Shown: piece after piece, positions 53,440 through 62,866 of the stretch
Layout: the number at the start of each line of letters is the position of its first letter
Numbering within the stretch: position 1 is the first letter of the stretch
Assembly (NCBI RefSeq): GCF_042676185.1
Contig: NZ_JBHTJT010000046.1
Location: 163,899 to 227,898, forward strand
DNA: 64,000 nucleotides
Source: Tropicimonas aquimaris
Lineage (GTDB): Bacteria; Pseudomonadota; Alphaproteobacteria; Rhodobacterales; Rhodobacteraceae
Reading direction: 5' to 3'
Position numbers and translations under genes: made by a program
The notes under the pieces: model-generated
What the model saw: the letters and a program-made list of their open reading frames with translations, nothing else
What the model was told of the DNA's origin: nothing
Databases searched by the model: none

Positions 53440-55884
53440 ATGCCTCTTCCCCCAAAGCAGGCCCGCGTCGTCATCATCGGAGGCGGGGTCATCGGCTGCT
53501 CCGTCGCCTACCACCTGACCAAGCTCGGCTGGACCGACGTCGTGCTGCTCGAGCGCAAGCAACTCTGCTCCGGCACCACCTGGCACGCCGCCGGGCTGAT
53601 CGCCCAGCTGCGCGCGACGCAGAACATGACCCGGCTCGCCCGCTACAGCCAGGAGCTCTACGGCACGCTTGAGGAGGAGACCGGCATGTCGACCGGCTTC
53701 AAGCGGGTCGGCTCGATCACCGTGGCGCTGACGGCGGAGCGGCAGGAGGAACTGCTGCGCCAGGCATCGATGGCGCGGGCCTTTGGCGTGGAAGTCGAGC
53801 CGATCTCGCCCACGGAGGTTCAGGCGCGCTACGGGTACCTGAATTGCGAGGGCGTGGTCGGCGGCGTCTACCTGCCGCTGGACGGCCAGGGCGACCCATC
53901 GAACATCGCGCTGGCGCTGGCCAAGGGCGCGCGGATGCGCGGCGCGCAGGTGCTGGAACGCACCAAGGTCACCGGCCTGCGCAGGGACGGCCGGCGGGTG
54001 ACCGGCGTGCACTGGCAGAGCGCCGAGGGCGAGGGCGAGATCACCTGCGATCACGTCGTCAACTGCGCCGGCATGTGGGCGCACGAGGTCGGACTCATGG
54101 CCGGCACCAACGTGCCGCTGCACGCCTGCGAGCATTTCTACATCGTCACGGACAAGATCCCCGGCCTCGAGCAATTGCCCGTCCTGCGGGTGCCGGATGA
54201 ATGCGCCTATTACAAGGAGGACGCGGGCTCGATCCTTCTCGGCGCCTTCGAGCCGAACGCCAAGCCTTGGGGGATGAATGGCATCCCCGAGAGCTTCGAG
54301 TTCGACCAGTTGCCGGAGGACTTCGATCATTTCGAGCCGATCCTCGAAATGGCGGTGAACCGGCTGCCGATGCTTGCCGAAGCCGGCATCCAGACCTTCT
54401 TCAACGGCCCCGAGAGCTTCACGCCCGACGACGCCTATCACCTCGGCCTTGCGCCCGAGATGGACAACGTCTGGGTCGCCGCCGGGTTCAACTCGGTGGG
54501 CATCCAGTCGGCAGGCGGCGCCGGGATGGCGCTGGCCGATTGGATGGAGACGGGCGAGAAGCCGTTCGACCTCGGCGACGTCGACATCTCGCGGATGCAG
54601 CCCTTTCAGGGCAACAGGCACTATCTGTTCGAACGCTCGAAGGAGACGCTCGGCCTGCTCTATGCCGACCACTTCCCCTATCGGCAGAAGGCCACGGCCC
54701 GCGGCGTCCGCCGCACGCCGTTGCATGAACAGCTCAAGGCGCGCGGCGCGGTCTTTGGCGAACTGGCCGGCTGGGAGCGGGCCAACTGGTTCGCGAACGA
54801 GGGCGAGCCTGGCGAATATCGCTACAGCTGGAAGCGCCAGAACTGGTTCGAGAATTCGGCCGCGGAGCACCGCGCCGTGCGCGAGAGGGTCGGGCTCTAC
54901 GACATGTCCTCCTTCGGCAAGCTCCGCGTCGAGGGGCCGGACGCGGAGGCTTTCCTCAACTACGTCGGCGGCGGCGATTACTCGGTGCCGGTGGGCAAGA
55001 TCGTCTACACCCAGTTCCTGAACAGCCGCGCCGGGATCGAGGCCGACGTGACCGTGACGCGCCTGTCGGAGACTGCCTACCTCGTCGTCACCCCGGCCGC
55101 GACCCGGCTGTCCGACGAAACCTGGCTGCGCCGCCACGTGGGCGACCACCGCGTCGTCATCACCGACGTCACCGCCGGCGAGGCGGTGCTCGCGGTAATG
55201 GGGCCGAACGCGCGCGCCCTGCTCCAGTCCGTCTCGCCCAACGACTTCTCGAACGAGGCGAACCCCTTCGGCGCCGCGCAGCAGATCGAGCTGGGCATGG
55301 GCCTCGCGCGGGTGCACCGGGTGACCTACGTGGGCGAGCTGGGCTGGGAGGTCTATGTCTCTGCCGACATGGCCGCCCACGCCTTCGAGACGCTCTGGGA
55401 GGCAGGCGCCGATCACGGGCTGAAGCTCTGCGGCATGCACATGATGGATTCCTGCCGGATCGAGAAGGCCTTCCGCCATTTCGGGCACGACATCACCTGC
55501 GAGGACCACGTCCTGGAAGCGGGGCTCGGGTTTGCCGTGAAGCGCGACAAGCCGGAGTTCATCGGCCGCGACGCGCTGCTGCGCAAGCGGGACGCCGGGC
55601 TGGAGCGGCGCCTGGTGCAGTTCCGCCTGACCGACCCGGAGCCACTGCTCTACCACGCCGAGCCGATCCTGCGGGACGGCGTGGTTGTCGGCCACCTGAC
55701 CTCGGGCAATTACGGGCACACGCTGGGTGGCGCTGTCGGGCTGGGATACGTCCCCTGCCCCGGCGAGACGCCGGCGGAGCTTCTGGCCTCGCGTTTCGAG
55801 ATAGAGGTCGCCGGGGTGCGGGTGGCGGCGGAAGCCTCGCTCAAGCCGATGTACGACCCGCGCTCCGAGCGCGTGAAGGCCTGA
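53440..55884 (+). CDS. FAD-dependent dimethylglycine/sarcosine dehydrogenase-like protein (DAO + GcvT)
   Basis: 814-residue two-part enzyme. The N-terminal half is a DAO-type FAD oxidoreductase (VVIIGGGVIGCSVAYHL) with SGTTWHAAG, where His49 matches the covalent flavin site of dimethylglycine dehydrogenase. The C-terminal half is a GcvT/aminomethyltransferase domain that hands the one-carbon unit to tetrahydrofolate. It would demethylate an N-methylated amine or amino acid. The gene is linked to the XRE-cupin regulator. Exact substrate (dimethylglycine, sarcosine or other) is uncertain because the ligase/ALDH/ADH neighbours suggest a non-standard one. Confidence 0.88.
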   Translation: MPLPPKQARVVIIGGGVIGCSVAYHLTKLGWTDVVLLERKQLCSGTTWHAAGLIAQLRATQNMTRLARYSQELYGTLEEETGMSTGFKRVGSITVALTAERQEELLRQASMARAFGVEVEPISPTEVQARYGYLNCEGVVGGVYLPLDGQGDPSNIALALAKGARMRGAQVLERTKVTGLRRDGRRVTGVHWQSAEGEGEITCDHVVNCAGMWAHEVGLMAGTNVPLHACEHFYIVTDKIPGLEQLPVLRVPDECAYYKEDAGSILLGAFEPNAKPWGMNGIPESFEFDQLPEDFDHFEPILEMAVNRLPMLAEAGIQTFFNGPESFTPDDAYHLGLAPEMDNVWVAAGFNSVGIQSAGGAGMALADWMETGEKPFDLGDVDISRMQPFQGNRHYLFERSKETLGLLYADHFPYRQKATARGVRRTPLHEQLKARGAVFGELAGWERANWFANEGEPGEYRYSWKRQNWFENSAAEHRAVRERVGLYDMSSFGKLRVEGPDAEAFLNYVGGGDYSVPVGKIVYTQFLNSRAGIEADVTVTRLSETAYLVVTPAATRLSDETWLRRHVGDHRVVITDVTAGEAVLAVMGPNARALLQSVSPNDFSNEANPFGAAQQIELGMGLARVHRVTYVGELGWEVYVSADMAAHAFETLWEAGADHGLKLCGMHMMDSCRIEKAFRHFGHDITCEDHVLEAGLGFAVKRDKPEFIGRDALLRKRDAGLERRLVQFRLTDPEPLLYHAEPILRDGVVVGHLTSGNYGHTLGGAVGLGYVPCPGETPAELLASRFEIEVAGVRVAAEASLKPMYDPRSERVKA

Positions 55885-55898
55885 TCCCGATCGCCGCA

Positions 55899-55923
55899 CG
55901 CCCCGGGTTCCCATGCCGGGGCG
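55899..55923 (+). terminator. Stem-loop after the FAD/GcvT gene
   Basis: CGCCCCGG/CCGGGGCG, 8-bp perfect stem with a 9-nt loop, 14 bases past the stop codon, no T run. It probably marks the end of the catabolic transcript before the Mla operon. Confidence 0.5.
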
Positions 55924-55980
55924 CCGCGTGCAGTGCGTTTCCCCCGTTCCCTGCCGCTCTGCTCTGTGAGAGGAAGGGGC

Positions 55981-57120
55981 ATGGAGAGGAAAACCCACCG
56001 CAGGCAAGGCAGTTTCGAGATCCGCAGCGAGGCGGAGCGGACCCGCGTCGAACTCTCGGGCCGGCTCACGGTGCGGGATCTGCCGTCGCTTGAGGCGGCG
56101 CTTCGGGAGATCGATGGCGAGGGGCCGGTCGAGTTCGATCTCGCCTCCGCCGAAAGCATCGACACGAGCATCGCTTGGGCCATCGATTCCGCCCGCCAGC
56201 GGTTCGACGCCCGGCAGGCGGAGGTCACCGTCACCGGTGCCGCGCCGAACGCGGCGCAGGTGATCGAGACCGTCACCGAAGCCCGCCCCACGCCCGAACC
56301 GGCCGAGCCAGGCGCGCCCTGGCTGACCGCCTTGCTGAGCCGGATCGGCGCGGGCGTGGTTGGCATGGGCGCCCTGCTCACGGAATTCGCCGGCGTCTTC
56401 GGGATGTTCCTGGCCCGCGTCGCCCAGAGCATCATCCGGCCGCGGGAGTTCCGCCTCACAGCGCTGGTTCACCATTGCGAGGCCGTGGGCCTGCAGGCGG
56501 TGCCGATCGTGGCGCTGATGTCCTTCCTGATCGGCGTGGTCCTGGCATTCCAGGGCTCGGCCCAGCTCCGCCAGTTCGGCGCCGAGGTCTTCGTCGTCGA
56601 CCTTATCGCGATCTCGATCCTGCGCGAACTCGGCGTGCTGCTGACCGCGATCATCGTCGCCGGCCGCACTGCCTCGGCCTATACCGCCGCGATCGGCTCG
56701 ATGAAGATGCGCGAGGAGATCGACGCCATGCGAACCCTGGGCATCGACCCCGGCCACGCGCTGATCGTGCCGCGCGTGCTGGCGCTTTTGCTGATGCTGC
56801 CAATCCTGGGGCTGATCGCGGATGCCGCCGGCCTCTTCGGCGGCGCGCTGATGTCCTGGGTGGAGCTCGGCATCTCGCCCGCGATGTTCGCCACGCGGCT
56901 GGTCGAAGGCACGAATGTCTCCAACGTCTTCGTTGGCCTCGTGAAGGCGCCGGTCTTCGCCATCCTGATCGGCGTGATCGGCTGCCAGGCGGGGCTCAAG
57001 GTCGGAAGCACGGCGGAGTCACTTGGGCGAATGACCTCCTCCGCCGTCGTCGCGGCGATCTTCGCGGTCATCCTCGCCGACGCGATCTTCTCCATCTTCT
57101 TTCAGCAGATCGGGTTGTGA
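55981..57120 (+). CDS. mlaE: MlaE-type lipid ABC permease with fused N-terminal STAS (MlaB-like) domain
   Basis: 379-residue protein. Residues about 10-90 form a STAS-like domain (TRVELSGRLTVRDLPSLEAA ... ESIDTSIAW), the role played by separate MlaB in E. coli. The rest is an MlaE permease with five or so helices and motifs GRTASAYTAAIGSMKMREE and EIDAMRTLGIDP. It moves phospholipid across the inner membrane with MlaF and MlaD. I chose ATG 55981 with AGGAAGG upstream. It is the first gene of an operon of four. Confidence 0.9.
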   Translation: MERKTHRRQGSFEIRSEAERTRVELSGRLTVRDLPSLEAALREIDGEGPVEFDLASAESIDTSIAWAIDSARQRFDARQAEVTVTGAAPNAAQVIETVTEARPTPEPAEPGAPWLTALLSRIGAGVVGMGALLTEFAGVFGMFLARVAQSIIRPREFRLTALVHHCEAVGLQAVPIVALMSFLIGVVLAFQGSAQLRQFGAEVFVVDLIAISILRELGVLLTAIIVAGRTASAYTAAIGSMKMREEIDAMRTLGIDPGHALIVPRVLALLLMLPILGLIADAAGLFGGALMSWVELGISPAMFATRLVEGTNVSNVFVGLVKAPVFAILIGVIGCQAGLKVGSTAESLGRMTSSAVVAAIFAVILADAIFSIFFQQIGL

Positions 57121-57122
57121 GC

Positions 57123-57908
57123 ATGGCGGAAACGGTGATCGAGGTCCGGGGCCTGCGCAACCAGTTCGGTAGCCACGTGGTGCACGAGAACCTCGACCTC
57201 GATGTCTATCGCGGGGAGATCCTCGGCGTGGTCGGCGGCTCGGGTACTGGCAAATCTGTGCTGCTGCGCACCATCGCCGGGCTGCAGCGGCCGGCGGCCG
57301 GCTCGGTGCGGATGCTCGGCACCGACATGGAGACGGCGAGCGAGGCCGAGCTGCGCGGCCTGAGCGAGCGGATCGGGGTGATGTTTCAGGACGGGGCGCT
57401 TTTTTCCTCGCTTACCGTGCTGGAGAATGTCGAGGTGCCGCTCAAGGCGATCCCGGGGCTCGGGACGGAACTGACCGAGGCGCTGGCGCGGCTCAAGATC
57501 TCGCTCTCGGGCCTGCCCTGGATCGCCGGCGACAAGTATCCCGCGGAACTGTCGGGCGGCATGCGCAAGCGCGCGGGCCTGGCGCGGGCGCTGGCGCTCG
57601 ATCCGGAGATCGTGTTTCTCGACGAGCCCACCGCCGGGCTCGACCCGATCGGCGCCGCCGCCTTCGACGAGGTGATCCGCGACCTGTCCCGCTCGCTCGG
57701 CATCACGGTGTTTCTCGTGACCCATGATCTCGACACGCTCTATGCGGTCTGCGACCGGGTGGCGGTGCTGGCCGAGAAGCGCGTGCTCGTCACCGGCAGC
57801 GTGGAGGAGATGGCCGAGGTCGATCACCCCTGGGTGAAGGAGTATTTCCTGGGGCCGAGGGCACGCGCGGCACGCGGCGCAATTGCTGCGCCGTCGACAA
57901 AGGGTTAA
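57123..57908 (+). CDS. mlaF: Mla-type lipid ABC ATPase (MlaF)
   Basis: 261-residue ABC ATPase: Walker A GGSGTGKS, signature LSGGMRKR (the Mla-specific form), Walker B VFLDEPTAGLDP and switch His in THD. It energises phospholipid transport between inner and outer membranes. It starts two bases after the mlaE stop. The C-terminal tail extends past the core by about 15 residues (Ala-rich), probably the MlaB/STAS-contact end. Confidence 0.93.
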   Translation: MAETVIEVRGLRNQFGSHVVHENLDLDVYRGEILGVVGGSGTGKSVLLRTIAGLQRPAAGSVRMLGTDMETASEAELRGLSERIGVMFQDGALFSSLTVLENVEVPLKAIPGLGTELTEALARLKISLSGLPWIAGDKYPAELSGGMRKRAGLARALALDPEIVFLDEPTAGLDPIGAAAFDEVIRDLSRSLGITVFLVTHDLDTLYAVCDRVAVLAEKRVLVTGSVEEMAEVDHPWVKEYFLGPRARAARGAIAAPSTKG

Positions 57909-57917
57909 GCGAGTCTC

Positions 57918-59657
57918 ATGGAAACCCGTGCAAACTACGTGCTGATCGGCGCTTTTACCCTGGCGGGCTTCGTCGGGCTGCTGCTGTTCTTCGTCTGGTT
58001 CGCGCGGGTGGAGCTCGACCGGCAGTACGATTACTTCGACATCGAGTTCGAGACGGTCTCGGGCCTGTCGAACGCGTCCGACGTGCGCTTCAGCGGCTTC
58101 CCCGTCGGTCAGGTCGTGGATGTCGGGCTGGCCCCGGACAGGAGCGGCAAGGTCCGGGTGCGGGTCGAGATCGCGGCCGACACGCCGGTGCGCACCAGCA
58201 GCGTCGCCACCATCGAGTCGCTCGGTGTGACCGGGGTCTCCTTCGTCGGCATTTCATCGGGCGATCCGCGGGACCCGCTACTTTCGGACAGCTCGGACCA
58301 GACCATTCCGCTGATCCGGTCCGGGCGCTCGGTGCTTCAGACGCTGAGCGAGGACGCGCCGACCATCGTCGAGGAGGTGCTCTCCGTCAGCCGCCAGCTT
58401 GGCGAGTTGCTCGGGACGGAGAACCAGGAACGCGTGGCCACGATCCTGCAGAACGTGGAGAGCGCCTCCGCCAACCTCGAGCAGACGCTTGCCGATTTCT
58501 CCTCCGTCGCCGACACGATCGCTACATCGAGCTCCGAACTCGTCGCCTTCACCGGCAAGCTGGAGGAAATCTCCGCGGCGACCGCAAGCGTTCTGAACAC
58601 GGCAGACACGACCCTGGAGAGCATCACCGATTTCGCGCACCGTGCCGAGGGAACGCTGGATAAAGGCGATGCCGCGCTCGACAGCGGCCGGACCGCGCTC
58701 GACACTGCGAACCGCTTCATGAACGAGGATCTGCCAAGCCTGGTGGCCGACCTCCAGCAGACGACCGAGACCCTCCGCCAGCAGCTCGACCAGGTCGCCG
58801 GGGACGCCAGCGACACGATGGCCGAATTCCGCACTGCCGGGAGCCGCGCGACGGAATTCATCGATACCGCAGAGCAGACATTGGCGCTGGCCGAAACCAC
58901 GCTCGACGAAATCTCGACAGCGGTGGAGGCGGTCGAACTCGCCGCTGTGGACTTCGATGTGCTGGTAACAGAGAGCGGCACCGAGCTGGTGAGCGAGACC
59001 CGCGCCTTCGTGGCCGAGGCGAGCCGCGTCGCCAACTCCGCCGCGCAGATCGCCGAGACGGACCTGCCGGCGATCATGCAGGACATCCGCACCGCCACCG
59101 AGACCGCCGCCCGGGTGGTCGAGACGGTCGGTGCGGACCTTTCAGCCGCGGCGGGACGCACCGACGCGATCTCGGCCGAGATCGGCACCGCGGTCGACGC
59201 GGTGACCGAGACCTTCACCAATGCCAACGAAACGCTGGGGCACCTGAACACCGCGCTCGAGACCGGCGACTCGGCGCTGTCCGCCGCCGACAAGGCATTC
59301 ACCTCGGCGGATGCCTTCCTGACCGAAGACATCGGCCCCCTGAGCGATCGCCTGCGCGAGACGCTGGACCGGCTGGACGCGGCGATTGCCGAGGTCACAG
59401 AGGACGTGCCCGTGATCAGCGCCGAGCTGCGCAGCACGGTCGAGGCCGCGAGCGCCGCCTTCGACGAGGTCAACCGCACCGCCGCCAGCATCGGCCCGCC
59501 GCTGCGCGCCTTCAGCAATGAGGGACTGCCACAGTTCTCCCACCTCGCCCGCCAGGCCCGCGATCTGGTCACCAATCTCGACAAGCTCGTCCAGAGGATC
59601 GAGCGCGACCCCGCGCGCTATTTCCTCGGCCGGGACGAACCGGTCTACAGACGATGA
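57918..59657 (+). CDS. mlaD: MCE-domain substrate-binding protein (MlaD/PqiB-like) with long helical tail
   Basis: 579-residue protein: an N-terminal membrane helix (about 8-28), one MCE domain (about 35-125, IEFETVSGLSNASDVRFSG), then some 400 residues of Ala/Thr/Glu-rich heptad-like helix with repeated ETL, TAD and SAD patterns. E. coli MlaD is only about 180 residues, so the tail is a major extension that could form a periplasmic tunnel or needle, as in PqiB or actinobacterial Mce proteins. It lies nine bases after mlaF and overlaps the lipoprotein gene by four bases. Confidence 0.88.
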   Translation: METRANYVLIGAFTLAGFVGLLLFFVWFARVELDRQYDYFDIEFETVSGLSNASDVRFSGFPVGQVVDVGLAPDRSGKVRVRVEIAADTPVRTSSVATIESLGVTGVSFVGISSGDPRDPLLSDSSDQTIPLIRSGRSVLQTLSEDAPTIVEEVLSVSRQLGELLGTENQERVATILQNVESASANLEQTLADFSSVADTIATSSSELVAFTGKLEEISAATASVLNTADTTLESITDFAHRAEGTLDKGDAALDSGRTALDTANRFMNEDLPSLVADLQQTTETLRQQLDQVAGDASDTMAEFRTAGSRATEFIDTAEQTLALAETTLDEISTAVEAVELAAVDFDVLVTESGTELVSETRAFVAEASRVANSAAQIAETDLPAIMQDIRTATETAARVVETVGADLSAAAGRTDAISAEIGTAVDAVTETFTNANETLGHLNTALETGDSALSAADKAFTSADAFLTEDIGPLSDRLRETLDRLDAAIAEVTEDVPVISAELRSTVEAASAAFDEVNRTAASIGPPLRAFSNEGLPQFSHLARQARDLVTNLDKLVQRIERDPARYFLGRDEPVYRR

Positions 59658-60301
59658 GGATGCCCATGCTCCGCCCCCTGACGGTCGCCGCCCTTGCCCT
59701 GTTTGCTCTCGCCGGGTGCTCGGCCGTGGGCGCCCTAAACCAGGCCAGCGCGCCGCTCGACGTCTACGAGCTGCGCGCGCCCCAGTCGCTGCCTGCGACA
59801 CGGGGCGGGCCGCAGGGCATCGATTTTATCGTCGAGGAGCCCACCGCCAGCGGTGTCATCAACACCGACCGGATCCTGGTCCGGCCATCCTCGGCGCAGG
59901 TGCAATACCTTCCCGACGCGCGCTGGAGCGAGACCGCCCCGGCGATGATCCGCTCGGCCCTGGTCGAGAGCTTCGAGCGCATGGGCGCGTTCCGATATGT
60001 CGGCCGGCAACCGCTCGGGCTTTCGGGCGACGTGGCGCTGGTGAGCAACCTGACCGAGTTCCACGTCGACGTGCTGCCGGATGGCGACACCGGAACCGTA
60101 CGGATGACCCTCGTCGCCCGGCTCGTGCGGGAGGACGACGCGCGGATCCTGTCGAGCCGCACCTTCACGCGCGCCGTGGCGGTGCCCGACACCGCGACGC
60201 CCACGATCATCGCCGCCTACGAGGCAGCATCGGGCAGCCTGCTGGCGGAGCTCTCCTCCTGGGTGCTGAGCGCCCGCGGAATCGCCCAGGCGCCGAGCTG
60301 A
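59654..60301 (+). CDS. ABC-type transport auxiliary lipoprotein (PqiC-like)
   Basis: 215-residue lipoprotein with lipobox LAGC (Cys near residue 22) and the ABC_trans_aux fold (YELRAPQSLP start, VVRPSSAQVQYLPDARWSE-type core). It probably anchors the lipid-transport complex at the outer membrane, as PqiC does for PqiAB. The ATGA overlap couples it to the MCE gene. It replaces MlaA/MlaC, which are not seen in this operon. Confidence 0.85.
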   Translation: MRMPMLRPLTVAALALFALAGCSAVGALNQASAPLDVYELRAPQSLPATRGGPQGIDFIVEEPTASGVINTDRILVRPSSAQVQYLPDARWSETAPAMIRSALVESFERMGAFRYVGRQPLGLSGDVALVSNLTEFHVDVLPDGDTGTVRMTLVARLVREDDARILSSRTFTRAVAVPDTATPTIIAAYEAASGSLLAELSSWVLSARGIAQAPS

Positions 60302-60539
60302 GGCACGGGCCTCTCCCGGCACCGGCAGCACGGCGCGGTCGGCTGTGTCGTCAGGTCGTTTCCGCGACGGACGGGTGCGCCGCCGATCACGCCAAGCCTG
60401 TCATCTCGAAAGGCTTTTTCGCCCCGGGCGGCACGACCGGAATTTTGCGACGCAGAAAATCAAGAATGTGGTGTCGCCGCCGGTCAGTTTCGCTATATTT
60501 GGCATCCGACCAGAAGATCTCCACTCCATCGGATACCAC

Positions 60540-62804
60540 ATGACCCGCTTTGCCGCCCCCATCGCCGAGTCCATCTGGGACATGAAATACCGCTTCAAGA
60601 ACGCGGAAGGAACGCCGCTGGACCTGACGGTCGAGGATAGCTGGCGCCGGATCGCCCGCTCGCTCGCCGAGGTGGAGAAGGACTCCGCCCACTGGGAAGA
60701 CCAGTTTTATGCCGCGCTGGAGGATTTCAAGTACCTCCCCGCCGGGCGCATCACCGCCGGCGCCGGCACCGGGCGCACCGTGACGCTGTTCAACTGCTTC
60801 GTCATGGGCACGATCCCCGACAACATGGGCGGGATCTTCGACATGCTGAAGGAGGCCGCGCTGACCATGCAGCAGGGCGGCGGGATCGGCTACGATTTCT
60901 CGACAATCCGCCCGCGCGGCGCCGACGTGAAAGGCGTGGCCGCCGATGCCTCCGGCCCGCTGTCCTTCATGGACGTCTGGGACGCGATGTGCCGCACCAT
61001 CATGTCCGCCGGCTCGCGCCGCGGCGCGATGATGGCGACGATGCGCTGCGATCACCCCGATATCGAGAGCTTCATCACCGCCAAGTCCGACCCGGCCCGG
61101 CTGCGCATGTTCAACATGTCGGTGCTGGTGACGGACGCCTTCATGGAGGCCGTGAAGGCCGACGGTCCCTGGGAGCTGGTGTTCGACGGCAAGGTCTATC
61201 ACACGGTCGGGGCGCGTGACCTGTGGAACCGCATCATGCAGTCGACCTATGACTACGCCGAGCCGGGCGTGATCTTCATCGATCGCATCAACGCGATGAA
61301 CAACCTCGCCTATTGCGAGACCATCTCCGCTACCAATCCCTGCGGCGAGCAGCCCCTGCCGCCCTATGGCGCCTGCCTTCTGGGCTCGATCAACCTCGCA
61401 CGCCTGGTCACGGCGCCGTTCGAGGACGAGGCCGAGATCGACGAGGAGGCTCTGGACGAGTTGGTCGCCACCGCCGTCCGCATGATGGACAACGTGGTCG
61501 ACGCCTCGCGTTTCCCGCTGCCGCAACAGGCCGAGGAGGCCCGCACCAAGCGCCGGATCGGGCTTGGCGTGACCGGCCTTGCCGATGCGCTGCTCATGGT
61601 GGGCCTGCGCTACGGCTCCGAGGAGGCGGCGCGCCAGACCTCGCGCTGGTTGCACCGGATCGCCCGCGCCGCCTACCTGGCGTCGGTGCAATTGGCGAAG
61701 GAGAAAGGCGCCTTCCCGCTGTTCGACGCCGAAAAGTACCTCGCCAGCGGTTCTCTCCAGCACATGGACGAGGACGTGCGCGACGCAATCCGCAAGCATG
61801 GCATCCGCAACGCGCTGCTGACCTCGATCGCTCCCACGGGCACGATCAGCCTCTATGCCGGCAACGTCTCCTCCGGCATCGAGCCGGTGTTCGCCTACAG
61901 CTACACCCGCAAGGTACTGCAGAAGGACGGGTCGCGGACCGAAGAGGAAGTGGTCGACTACGCGGTTCAGATGTGGCGCGACAGATTCGGCGACCGCGAG
62001 TTGCCGGAGCATTTCGTCAACGCCCAGACGCTCAGCCCGGGCGATCACGTGCGGATGCAGGCGGCGGCCCAGAAATGGGTGGACAGCTCGATCTCCAAGA
62101 CGATCAACGTGCCCGAGGACATCAGCTTCGACGATTTCCAGGATGTCTACATGCAGGCCTGGGATTCGGGCTGCAAGGGCTGCACCACCTATCGTCCGAA
62201 CGATGTGACGGGCTCCGTGCTGTCGGTCAGCGAGACCACCGAGGAGACCCCTGAGGCCGATCAGGGCGCCGATGTCATCTACCTGAGCGAGCCGCTCGAC
62301 CGGCCGCAATCGCTTGAGGGGCACACCTACAAGGTGAAGTGGCCCGACAGCGAGCACGCGATCTACATCACGATCAATGACATCATCCTGAACGGCACGC
62401 GCCGCCCGTTCGAAGTGTTCATCAACTCCAAGAACATGGAGCATTTCGCCTGGACCGTGGCGCTGACCCGGATGATCTCGGCCGTGTTCCGGCGCGGGGG
62501 AGACGTGTCCTTCGTGGTCGAGGAACTCAAGGCGGTGTTCGACCCGCGCGGCGGGGCCTGGATGCAGGGAAAGTACGTGCCGTCGATCCTCGCGGCCATC
62601 GGCGGCGTGATCGAGCGTCACATGGTCTCGATCGGCTTCATCGAGGGCGAGGGGCTTGGACTCAAGGCGGACCCGGAAGCCGAACGCATGGTCGTCGGAG
62701 ACCGTCCCAAGGGCCAGGCCTGCCCGTCCTGCGGGCAATACGAGATGCGCATGGTCGAGGGCTGCATGACCTGCATGAGTTGCGGGCATTCGAAGTGCGG
62801 CTGA
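60540..62804 (+). CDS. nrdJ: Adenosylcobalamin-dependent (class II) ribonucleotide reductase
   Basis: 754-residue enzyme that makes deoxyribonucleotides in the presence or absence of oxygen with adenosylcobalamin. FNCFV (Cys86), ATNPCGEQPL (Cys268, Glu270), SIAPTGTIS and the C-terminal Cys-rich tail (CPSCG ... CMTCMSCG) identify NrdJ. There is no N-terminal ATP-cone, so allosteric activity control by dATP is not expected through that domain. I chose ATG 60540; the frame extends further but has no support. I see no cobalamin riboswitch upstream. Confidence 0.95.
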   Translation: MTRFAAPIAESIWDMKYRFKNAEGTPLDLTVEDSWRRIARSLAEVEKDSAHWEDQFYAALEDFKYLPAGRITAGAGTGRTVTLFNCFVMGTIPDNMGGIFDMLKEAALTMQQGGGIGYDFSTIRPRGADVKGVAADASGPLSFMDVWDAMCRTIMSAGSRRGAMMATMRCDHPDIESFITAKSDPARLRMFNMSVLVTDAFMEAVKADGPWELVFDGKVYHTVGARDLWNRIMQSTYDYAEPGVIFIDRINAMNNLAYCETISATNPCGEQPLPPYGACLLGSINLARLVTAPFEDEAEIDEEALDELVATAVRMMDNVVDASRFPLPQQAEEARTKRRIGLGVTGLADALLMVGLRYGSEEAARQTSRWLHRIARAAYLASVQLAKEKGAFPLFDAEKYLASGSLQHMDEDVRDAIRKHGIRNALLTSIAPTGTISLYAGNVSSGIEPVFAYSYTRKVLQKDGSRTEEEVVDYAVQMWRDRFGDRELPEHFVNAQTLSPGDHVRMQAAAQKWVDSSISKTINVPEDISFDDFQDVYMQAWDSGCKGCTTYRPNDVTGSVLSVSETTEETPEADQGADVIYLSEPLDRPQSLEGHTYKVKWPDSEHAIYITINDIILNGTRRPFEVFINSKNMEHFAWTVALTRMISAVFRRGGDVSFVVEELKAVFDPRGGAWMQGKYVPSILAAIGGVIERHMVSIGFIEGEGLGLKADPEAERMVVGDRPKGQACPSCGQYEMRMVEGCMTCMSCGHSKCG

Positions 62805-62843
62805 GGCCTAACCGGGAACAATTTGTTCCGTAGGGCGTCACGA

Positions 62844-62866
62844 AGCCAAAACCGGGTGTTTTGGCT
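62844..62866 (+). terminator. Stem-loop after nrdJ
   Basis: AGCCAAAAC/GTTTTGGCT, perfect 9-bp stem with a 5-nt loop, 40 bases past the nrdJ stop. The T-rich 3' arm but no following T run makes it a weak terminator candidate. Confidence 0.5.

Noticed and set aside
52864..56757. Minus-strand open frame of 1297 codons across the XRE, FAD/GcvT and mlaE genes
   Set aside because: Composition is His/Arg/Gly/Asp-rich with no recognisable domain, and it lies antisense to three clear genes. It is a codon-bias effect of high GC at third positions.
60302..60539. Cobalamin riboswitch or NrdR box upstream of nrdJ
   Set aside because: No B12-box-like core and only a short CTATATTT that does not fit an NrdR palindrome.
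62815..62829. GGAACA-ATT-TGTTCC as a LexA site after nrdJ
   Set aside because: Alphaproteobacterial LexA reads direct GTTC-N7-GTTC repeats, not this inverted GAAC/GTTC form, and the position is downstream of a gene.
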